A stretch of 64,000 nucleotides of DNA from Thermomonas carbonis (GTDB lineage: Bacteria; Pseudomonadota; Gammaproteobacteria; Xanthomonadales; Xanthomonadaceae): positions 745,501 to 809,500 of the forward strand of contig NZ_CP060719.1 in the NCBI RefSeq assembly GCF_014396975.1. The letters are read 5' to 3'. Positions within the stretch are counted from its first letter, which is position 1. Each line of letters opens with the position of its first letter. The translations under genes were made by a program, and so were the position numbers. This document shows positions 56,005 through 64,000 of this stretch, one piece after another. A model generated the notes under the pieces. That model had not been told where the DNA came from. It did not search any database and saw nothing but the letters and a program-made list of their open reading frames with translations.

Positions 56005-57279
56005 TCAGTGCGCCATATCCCGCAGGTGGGCCGGGGCACGAGCGTCCGTCAACGAGATGCGCAGCGGCGCATCGCTCGAGGATTGGAACACCGAGAGTCC
56101 GAACTCGGGCAGGATCGCCAGCAGGTGGTCGAAGATGTCGGACTGGATCCCCTCGTACGCGCCCCAGCGGGTGTCGTTGGTGAAGCAATACACTTCCAGC
56201 GGGATGCCGGTTTCGCCTGGTTGCAGTTGGCGCACGAGCAGGGTCATGTCCTGACGTACAGCGGAGTGCGCGCGCAGGTAGCGTTCCACATAGGCGCGGT
56301 AGGTACCCAGGTTGGTGGCACGGCGGGTATTGACCGCATCGGCCTGCCCGTCGAAACGCGCATTCCAGGCCTCCAGCTCGCGCTGCTTCTCGTTCCAGTA
56401 GTCGTCGATCAGGCGGAACCGCCGCATCGACCCCAAGCCGTCCTGGTCGAGGAAGCGCACGCTTTTCTGGTCGATGTGCATCGCACGCTTGATTCTGCGT
56501 CCACCCGCTTCGCTCATCCCGCGCCAGTTCTTGAACGAGTCGCTGATCAATGTCTTGGTCGGAATGGTGGTGATGGTCTTGTCCCAGTTCTGCACGGTCA
56601 CCGTATGCAGGGCGATGTCGGTGACTTCGCCATCGGCGTTCTGGCTGGGCATCTCGATCCAGTCACCCAGGCGAACGCGACCATCGCTGCCGATCTGCAC
56701 GCTGGCCACGAACGAGAGGATGGTGTCCTGGAAGATCAGCATGGTCACCGCCGTCATCGCACCCAGCCCGGTCAGGACATGGACGAATTTCGCGCCGACC
56801 AGCGTGGCGAAAATCGAAATGGCGGCGAGTACGTACACCGCGATCTTGGCGACCTGCAGATAGCCCTTGATCGGCTTTTCATGCGCCTTCGGCTTCCGCT
56901 CGTACATGCGATTGAACACGTCCAGCGCGCGCGCCGCAGACAACGCGAGGGTCAGCACGACAAACGCCTGGCACAGTGCGCGCACCACCGTCACCGCCAA
57001 CGGCGGCAAATCCGGCACCGCGACAACACCCGCATACAGCACCAGTGCCGGCACCGCATTGGCCAGCCGTGGAATCACCGATAGCCGCACCTCGCTGTCG
57101 TGCCCGGCCTCGCGATGCATGGTGGCACGCAGCAGTCGACGGAGACCGCGCAGCAACACGTGCCTGGTAAGCCAGTTGGCCAGCCATGCGGCAAAGATCA
57201 GCACGCAGAGGGCGATGCCGGTCCAGGCCCACGGATAGGGTTCCAACGACGTCTGCAGACGCCCAATCCATTCGCTCAT
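56005..57279 (-). CDS. Mechanosensitive ion channel, YbdG-type
   Basis: The 424-residue protein has about five membrane segments, the MscS pore helix region (LTGLGAMTAVTMLIFQDTIL) followed by the beta domain (RVRLGDWIEMPSQNADGEV) and a long cytoplasmic domain with NWDKTITTIPTKTLISDSFKN, as in YbdG. Such channels open on membrane tension. The length matches YbdG (415). It ends 30 bp before folB. Confidence 0.92.
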   Translation of the reverse strand: MSEWIGRLQTSLEPYPWAWTGIALCVLIFAAWLANWLTRHVLLRGLRRLLRATMHREAGHDSEVRLSVIPRLANAVPALVLYAGVVAVPDLPPLAVTVVRALCQAFVVLTLALSAARALDVFNRMYERKPKAHEKPIKGYLQVAKIAVYVLAAISIFATLVGAKFVHVLTGLGAMTAVTMLIFQDTILSFVASVQIGSDGRVRLGDWIEMPSQNADGEVTDIALHTVTVQNWDKTITTIPTKTLISDSFKNWRGMSEAGGRRIKRAMHIDQKSVRFLDQDGLGSMRRFRLIDDYWNEKQRELEAWNARFDGQADAVNTRRATNLGTYRAYVERYLRAHSAVRQDMTLLVRQLQPGETGIPLEVYCFTNDTRWGAYEGIQSDIFDHLLAILPEFGLSVFQSSSDAPLRISLTDARAPAHLRDMAH

Positions 57280-57322
57280 CGGATCAGGATAACCGCGGCG
57301 ATGTCAGCAGCCCGTTAGCCGA

Positions 57323-58348
57323 TCACACCAGCGGCAGCGCCGCCATGTCCCAGCGCGGGGTCACGTGCACCGCGGCGGGCTCGCGCTGGCCGGCTTCCAG
57401 GCGCAGCGCGCCGGCGAAGGCGATCATCGCGCCGTTGTCGGTGCACAGCGCCGGCCGCGGGAAGCAGGCGCGGCCGCCGCGCTGTTCGCACATCGCCTGC
57501 AGCTTTGCCCGCAGGCGCTTGTTCGCGCCGACGCCGCCCGCGACCACCAGCGTGTCGCAGCCGGCCGCGTCCAGCGCGCGACCGCACTTGATCGCCAGCG
57601 TGTCCACGACGGCATCCTCGAAACCGCGGGCGATGTCGGCGCGGGTGCTCTCGGATTGGTCGCTGTTGCGCCAGGCCAGCAACACCTGGGTCTTCAAGCC
57701 GCTGAAGCTGAAATCCAGGCCGGGCCGGTCGGTCATCGGCCGGGCAAACTTGAAGACGCCCGGCGTTCCGGTTTCGGCCAACTTCGCCAGCTGCGGCCCG
57801 CCCGGATACGGCAGGCCCATCATCTTGGCGGTCTTGTCGAAGGCCTCGCCGGCGGCATCGTCCAGGGTCTCGCCGAGCAATCGGTAGCTGCCGATGGCGT
57901 CCACTGCCACCAACTGGGTGTGCCCACCGGACACCAGCAGGGCCACGAACGGCGCGGCCGGCGGGTCGTCTTCCATCAGCGGGGCCAGCAGGTGGCCCTC
58001 CATGTGATGTACACCGACCGCCGGCAGATCCAGCGCCCAGGCCAGCGATCGCGCCACCCCGGCACCGACCAGCAAGGCCCCGACCAGGCCGGGACCGGCC
58101 GTGTAGGCCACGCCGTCGAGGTCGGCGACCGACAGGTCGGCCTCCGCCAGCGTCTGCCGGATCAATGGCAACAGCTTGCGTACGTGGTCGCGGCTGGCCA
58201 GTTCCGGCACCACGCCCCCGTATTCGGCGTGCAGGGCGATCTGGCTGTAGACCGCATGGGCAAGCAGTCCGGCGGCTCCGGACAGGGCCGTGTCATAGAC
58301 CGCGACCCCGGTTTCGTCGCAGGAGGATTCGATTCCGAGGACTTTCAT
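57323..58348 (-). CDS. tsaD: tRNA N6-adenosine threonylcarbamoyltransferase TsaD
   Basis: The 341-residue protein opens [14 protein letters not shown] and has the metal-binding HMEGH, the SGGHTQL nucleotide segment, and [13 protein letters not shown]. It completes t6A37 in ANN-decoding tRNAs with TsaB, TsaC and TsaE. It is divergent from rpsU, an arrangement conserved in many proteobacteria. Confidence 0.96.
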   Translation of the reverse strand: MKVLGIESSCDETGVAVYDTALSGAAGLLAHAVYSQIALHAEYGGVVPELASRDHVRKLLPLIRQTLAEADLSVADLDGVAYTAGPGLVGALLVGAGVARSLAWALDLPAVGVHHMEGHLLAPLMEDDPPAAPFVALLVSGGHTQLVAVDAIGSYRLLGETLDDAAGEAFDKTAKMMGLPYPGGPQLAKLAETGTPGVFKFARPMTDRPGLDFSFSGLKTQVLLAWRNSDQSESTRADIARGFEDAVVDTLAIKCGRALDAAGCDTLVVAGGVGANKRLRAKLQAMCEQRGGRACFPRPALCTDNGAMIAFAGALRLEAGQREPAAVHVTPRWDMAALPLV

Positions 58349-58371
58349 GGGCTCGTTCTCATGGGCGTATC

Positions 58372-58401
58372 TTGCACCGGCCGGAAGCTCGCTGCTATCA
58401 T
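58372..58401 (+). promoter_or_regulatory. Sigma-70 promoter for rpsU
   Basis: TTGCAC (58372-58377) and TATCAT (58396-58401) are separated by 18 bp, close to the sigma-70 consensus, about 95 bp before rpsU in the tsaD/rpsU divergent region. Confidence 0.55.
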
Positions 58402-58496
58402 GCGCGGCTCGCCCGGACTGCCCCGGCGTGTGCGGGTCCCTCCGCAAGAGCCCGGCCACCTGGCCCGACTTTCCAAAAGATTCCGAGATTCCAAAG

Positions 58497-58712
58497 ATGC
58501 CGAGCGTCAAAGTCCGCGAAAACGAACCCTTCGAGTTTGCCCTGCGCCGCTTCAAGCGCACCTGCGAGAAGGCCGGCGTGCTGGCCGAGACCCGCAAGCG
58601 CGAGTTCTACGAGAAGCCGACCCAGGAGCGCAAGCGCAAGGCTGCGGCTGCCGTGAAGCGTCAGGCGCGCCGCGCCGGTCGCGACGTCACCAAGCGCCAG
58701 CGCCTGTACTGA
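58497..58712 (+). CDS. rpsU: 30S ribosomal protein S21
   Basis: The 71-residue basic protein has the S21 pattern ([38 protein letters not shown]). S21 is part of the 30S subunit and helps mRNA initiation. It starts the macromolecular synthesis cluster with dnaG downstream. Confidence 0.97.
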   Translation: MPSVKVRENEPFEFALRRFKRTCEKAGVLAETRKREFYEKPTQERKRKAAAAVKRQARRAGRDVTKRQRLY

Positions 58713-58733
58713 GCGCGGTTTCGTGGCAGCAGA

Positions 58734-58763
58734 AGCCGGCACGCGCAAGCGTCGCCGGCTTTT
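58734..58763 (+). terminator. Hairpin terminator or attenuator after rpsU
   Basis: AGCCGGC-ACGC / GCGT-CGCCGGCT form a stem with one bulge, then TTTT. It would separate the highly expressed rpsU from the downstream genes, as in other rpsU-dnaG operons. Confidence 0.65.
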
Positions 58764-58832
58764 CGCGTTTCTGCGGCGGCCGATCCCGGCGCCCCTGATT
58801 CACCCGATTCACCCGATCCATCTGGAGCCAGC

Positions 58833-59276
58833 ATGAGCCTCAAGCAGCAACTCACCGACGACATGAAGACCGCGATGAAGGCCGGCGAGAAGGATCGCCT
58901 GGGCGTGATCCGCCTGGTCCTGGCCGCGATCAAGCAGAAGGAAGTCGACGAGCGCATCGAGATGACCGATCCGCTGGTGCTGGCCGTGCTGGAGAAGATG
59001 GTCAAGCAGCGCAAGGATTCGATCAGCCAGTACGAGGCCGCCGCGCGCGAGGATCTGGCCGCGATCGAGCGCTACGAGCTGGGCATCATCGATGCCTACC
59101 TGCCGGTGAAGTTGGACGAAGCCGCGATCCTGGCCGAGATCGACAAGGCCATCGCGGCGACCGGCGCGGCCTCCGGTGCCGACATCGGGAAGCTGATGGG
59201 CGTGCTCAAGCCCGCCTTGGCCGGACAGGCCGACATGGGCCTGGTCAGCAAGCTGGTGAAGCAGAAGTTGAGCTGA
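58833..59276 (+). CDS. GatB/YqeY domain protein
   Basis: The 147-residue protein is a stand-alone YqeY: LKQQLTDDMKTAMKAGEKDR at the start, RKDSISQYEAAAREDLA, and GKLMGVLKPALAGQADMG at the end. The domain is the tRNA-binding tail of GatB; the free form has no proven role. It commonly lies between rpsU and dnaG. Confidence 0.93.
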   Translation: MSLKQQLTDDMKTAMKAGEKDRLGVIRLVLAAIKQKEVDERIEMTDPLVLAVLEKMVKQRKDSISQYEAAAREDLAAIERYELGIIDAYLPVKLDEAAILAEIDKAIAATGAASGADIGKLMGVLKPALAGQADMGLVSKLVKQKLS

Positions 59277-59279
59277 GCC

Positions 59280-59780
59280 ATGGCCGCGCATCCGCTGCTG
59301 TCGATCCGCCCCGCCACCACCGATGACGTGCCGCTGATCCGGCAGTTGATCGCCGAACTGGCCGAGTACGAACGACTGGCGGATGCCGCGGTGGCGACCG
59401 ATGACGGCCTGCGCGCGCAACTGTTCGGTGCGCAGCCGGCCGCCGAAGTCCTGATCGGCGAAGTCGATGGCGAGGCCGCCGGCTTCGCCCTGTTCTTCCA
59501 CAATTTCAGCACCTTCCTCGGCAAGCGCGGGCTGTACCTCGAGGATCTGTTCGTGCGCCCGGCGTTCCGCGGCTCCGGCCTCGGCAGGCACCTGATGGCA
59601 TCGCTGGCGCGGATCGCCGTGCGGCGCGATTGCGGCCGCTTCGAATGGAGCGTGCTGGACTGGAATTTGCCGGCGATCCGCTTCTATCGCACGCTCGGTG
59701 CGGTCGGCATGGACGAATGGACCGTGCAGCGGCTCGAAGGCGATGCCCTGCACGCGCTGGCATCGCACGACGCGCTCTGA
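59280..59780 (+). CDS. GNAT family N-acetyltransferase
   Basis: The 166-residue protein has GNAT motif A (LFVRPAFRGSGLGRHLMASLA) for acetyl-CoA and a C-terminal NLPAIRFYRTLGA (motif B). It resembles diamine/thialysine acetyltransferase-like members, but the substrate is unknown. The ATG is 3 bp after the YqeY stop. Confidence 0.9.
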   Translation: MAAHPLLSIRPATTDDVPLIRQLIAELAEYERLADAAVATDDGLRAQLFGAQPAAEVLIGEVDGEAAGFALFFHNFSTFLGKRGLYLEDLFVRPAFRGSGLGRHLMASLARIAVRRDCGRFEWSVLDWNLPAIRFYRTLGAVGMDEWTVQRLEGDALHALASHDAL

Positions 59781-59804
59781 CAGCGCGCGTGGCAAGCTAA
59801 TCCG

Positions 59805-61535
59805 ATGGCCCGCATCCCCGACGCGTTCATCGATGACCTGCTCGCGCGGACGGACATCGTCGAGGTCATCGGCGCCCGCGTCCCGCTGAAGAGGCAGGGC
59901 AAGGAATACGCGGCACGCTGCCCGTTCCACGACGAGCGCTCGGCCAGCTTCACGGTCTCGCAGACCAAGCAGTTCTATCACTGCTTCGGTTGCGGCGCGC
60001 ACGGCACCGCGATCAGTTTCATGATGAATTTCGACCGCCTCGAATTCCTCGATGCGGTCGATGAACTCGCCAAGCGCGTGGGCATGGAAATCCCGCGTGA
60101 CACCCAGCAGCGCAACGCCAATCCGGAAACCCGCGACCTCTACGGCGCGATGGAAGCCGCCTCCACGTTCTTCCGCAGCCAGCTCGCCAACAGCGAGAAA
60201 GCACGCGCGTATGTCGAGCGGCGCGGCATCGCGGCGGAGATCGTCGAGCGCTACGCAATCGGCTACGCGCCCGATGGGTTCTCCGCATTGCGCGACGCGC
60301 TCGGCACCGATCCGGGGCGCATGCAGCTGATGGAGCGCGGCGGGCTGTTCTCGAAGAACGACCGCGGCAACGTCTACGACAAGTTCCGCGACCGCCTGAT
60401 GTTCCCGATCCATGATCGCCGCGGCCGCACCATCGCGTTCGGTGGCCGCGTCATCGATCCGGAGGATTCGCCGAAGTACCTCAACTCGCCGGAAACCGCG
60501 CTGTTCCACAAGGGCCGCGAGTTGTACGGCCTGTGGCAGGCGAAGCAGGCGAACGCCAAGCTCGAGCGGCTGATCGTGGTCGAGGGCTACATGGACGTGG
60601 TCGCGCTGGCGCAGTACGGCGTCTCGCAGGCGGTCGCCACGCTCGGCACCGCGACCACGCCGGACCATGCCGAACTGCTGTTCCGCAACGCACCCGACGT
60701 CTATTTCTGTTTCGATGGCGACCGCGCCGGCCGCAGCGCCGCGTGGAAGGCGCTGGAGTCGGTGCTGCCGCGGATGAAGGATGGCCGACAGGCGTTCTTC
60801 CTGTTCCTGCCCGATGGCGAGGACCCGGATTCGATCGTGCGCAAGGAAGGCGTGGCAGGTTTCGATGCGCGCCTGCGCGACGCCACGCCGCTGTCCGAGT
60901 TCTTCTATGCGTCGCTGTCGAGCGACGTGAACCTGTCCAGCCTGGACGGCAAGGCGCGACTGGCCGAACGCTGCAAACCCTTGCTCGCGCAGATTCCCGA
61001 CGGCGCTTTCGGCGACCTGATGCAGCAGCGCCTGACCGAACTCACCGGGGTCGGCACGCGTGCCAGCACGCCGCAGACGCATGTGCCCGTGAAGCGTGCG
61101 ACTCACTCGTCGCGCGGCACGCCTGCGCAGAAGCCCAGCCTGGTGCGCGGAGCGATCACCCACCTGCTGCATCGCCCCGCGTTGGCGCTGGACCTGCAGC
61201 CGCCGTACCGCTTCGCCGCCTTGCGGCAACCCGGCATCGAACTGTTGTCGGAACTGGTGCTGCTGGTGCGCGAGCGTCCGGAGATCAGCACCGGTGCCTT
61301 GCTCGAACACTTCGAGGGCCGTGAGGAAGTCGGTGCGCTGCAGAAGCTGGCCACGCTGGAACTGCCCGGCGAAGCGGCCAACCTGCGCGACGAATTCATC
61401 GATGCCATCGCCCAACTCGACATCCAGGTCCTGCAACAACGCATCGAGGAACTGCAGCAGCAACAGCGCGACGGCGGCCTGGACGCTGACGGCAAACAGG
61501 AAATGCGCGAGTTGCTGCAGGCACAACGCCGCTAG
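59805..61535 (+). CDS. dnaG: DNA primase
   Basis: The 576-residue protein has the zinc-binding domain (CPFHDERSASF ... HCFGCG), the RNA polymerase domain with VVEGYMDVV and the TOPRIM FDGDRAGRSA, and a C-terminal helicase-binding domain (about 430-576). It makes RNA primers at the replication fork. It is the last gene of the rpsU cluster seen here; rpoD, often next, is not present. Confidence 0.96.
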   Translation: MARIPDAFIDDLLARTDIVEVIGARVPLKRQGKEYAARCPFHDERSASFTVSQTKQFYHCFGCGAHGTAISFMMNFDRLEFLDAVDELAKRVGMEIPRDTQQRNANPETRDLYGAMEAASTFFRSQLANSEKARAYVERRGIAAEIVERYAIGYAPDGFSALRDALGTDPGRMQLMERGGLFSKNDRGNVYDKFRDRLMFPIHDRRGRTIAFGGRVIDPEDSPKYLNSPETALFHKGRELYGLWQAKQANAKLERLIVVEGYMDVVALAQYGVSQAVATLGTATTPDHAELLFRNAPDVYFCFDGDRAGRSAAWKALESVLPRMKDGRQAFFLFLPDGEDPDSIVRKEGVAGFDARLRDATPLSEFFYASLSSDVNLSSLDGKARLAERCKPLLAQIPDGAFGDLMQQRLTELTGVGTRASTPQTHVPVKRATHSSRGTPAQKPSLVRGAITHLLHRPALALDLQPPYRFAALRQPGIELLSELVLLVRERPEISTGALLEHFEGREEVGALQKLATLELPGEAANLRDEFIDAIAQLDIQVLQQRIEELQQQQRDGGLDADGKQEMRELLQAQRR

Positions 61536-61545
61536 TCGAACCTCA

Positions 61546-61575
61546 CCCGTCGTATGCGAAAACGGGAATGACGAG
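61546..61575. repeat. Degenerate half-copy of the palindromic repeat
   Basis: CCCGTCGTATGCGAAAACGG and the following GAATGACGAG resemble one half of the repeat family at 14843-14923, in the 121-bp gap between dnaG and the S9 peptidase gene. The stem is partly lost. Confidence 0.4.
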
Positions 61576-61656
61576 CAAAACCCCATGACCTTCGGCGCAG
61601 GCAACGCAACCCCAGCGCGCTAAGCTCGGCCTTCCATCTGGCTTGGGGAAGCCGCC

Positions 61657-63645
<1,989 letters not shown>

Positions 63646-63657
63646 CGCTCGCGCGGT

Positions 63658-63728
63658 GCGTCGGCCATGGCGGGAATTCGCTACGCGACTCGAAATGTCG
63701 CTGCGCGAACACCCGCCACGGCCGACGC
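63658..63728. repeat. Long inverted repeat between two convergent genes
   Basis: The 24-nt arms (63658-63681 and 63705-63728) pair with three mismatches around a 23-nt spacer. It fills almost all of the gap between the S9 peptidase stop and the ogt stop, and could end transcripts from both sides. No T-run is seen. Confidence 0.65.
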
Positions 63729-63729
63729 G

Positions 63730-64000
63730 TTATCGGCCGGCTCCTTCGCGCGACAGCAGTTCGCGCTTGCGCTCCACGCCCCAGCGATAGCCCGACAACG
63801 CGCCATCGCTGCGCACCACTCGGTGGCAGGGGATCGCCACCGCCAGCGTATTCGCCGCGCAGGCACCGGCGACCGCGCGCACCGACTTCGGTGAACCGAT
63901 GCGTTGCGCGATCTGCGCGTAGCTGGCGGTTTCGCCTGGCGGGATCTGCCGCAGCGCCTGCCACACGCGCTGCTGGAAGGCGGTGCCGCGTACGTCCAGC
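63730..64000 (-). CDS. ogt: Methylated-DNA-protein-cysteine methyltransferase, truncated by the window edge
   Basis: The visible ~90 residues run in from the right edge (GTAFQQRVWQALRQIPPGET) and hold the active-site AIPCHRVV, the YAQIAQRIGSPKSVRAV DNA-binding helix and the C-terminal GYRWGVERKRELL. It removes alkyl groups from O6-alkylguanine by transfer to its Cys. The N-terminus is outside, so an Ada-type fusion cannot be excluded. Confidence 0.9.
   Translation of the reverse strand, partial: LDVRGTAFQQRVWQALRQIPPGETASYAQIAQRIGSPKSVRAVAGACAANTLAVAIPCHRVVRSDGALSGYRWGVERKRELLSREGAGR

Overview
The window is a 64 kb stretch of high-GC chromosome that best fits the Xanthomonadaceae/Lysobacteraceae (Gammaproteobacteria; a Lysobacter, Luteimonas, Thermomonas or Pseudoxanthomonas relative). 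The pointers are a plant-type glutamate-cysteine ligase, two tandem DsbA proteins, a three-domain CGFS glutaredoxin, ECF sigma factors of the TIGR02999 type, a short-form AMP nucleosidase, S9 peptidase and NagX-like genes, and the REP and palindromic repeats typical of this family. The species cannot be named from the sequence alone. I saw no rRNA, tRNA, CRISPR array, insertion sequence or prophage.

Layout. 1-5036: a truncated membrane hybrid histidine kinase, a convergent LuxR-type response regulator with a frameshift, a divergent glutamate symporter gene (gltS) also with a frameshift, and a DadA-like oxidase. 5036-13308: a GT-C-like membrane protein, rsgA with a QEGLA-motif protein, alaA, an SGNH hydrolase, a glutaredoxin/rhodanese fusion, and amn with DUF924. 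13428-21705: a pair of exported amidohydrolases (one with a palindromic repeat inside its signal-sequence coding region), DegV, a PP-loop ATPase, a cation/proton antiporter, and the glutathione-dependent formaldehyde pathway (adhC-fghA).

21860-34481 is the most distinctive region. It holds two adjacent modules, each made of an ECF sigma factor, a transmembrane Ser/Thr kinase with a TPR domain, and a ~1,100-residue YadA-type trimeric autotransporter. Each autotransporter carries a collagen-like Gly-Pro-X tract between its second neck and its stalk. The order is sigma-kinase-adhesin in module 1 and kinase-sigma-adhesin in module 2. Both modules end in nearly the same terminator. Both sigma factors lack the usual acidic patch of region 2.2 and have Thr/Ser there, which fits sigma factors activated by kinase phosphorylation.

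34554-50475: ppc, a Sel1/TonB-like periplasmic protein, a duplicated 3' end of gshA enclosing a small beta-spike-like gene, gshA itself, an alpha-amylase, engB, a cytochrome c4-DsbA-DsbA2 cluster, an EEP-family phosphodiesterase, an MDR oxidoreductase with a TauE exporter, and a lytic transglycosylase. 50501-64000: cca, a NagX-like acyltransferase with VanZ, a four-gene pterin operon (folB, SDR, PTPS-like, midA), a YbdG-type channel, tsaD divergent from rpsU-yqeY-GNAT-dnaG, an S9 peptidase, and a truncated ogt at the right edge.

Most genes are tightly packed and many overlap by 4 bp (ATGA), so translational coupling is common.
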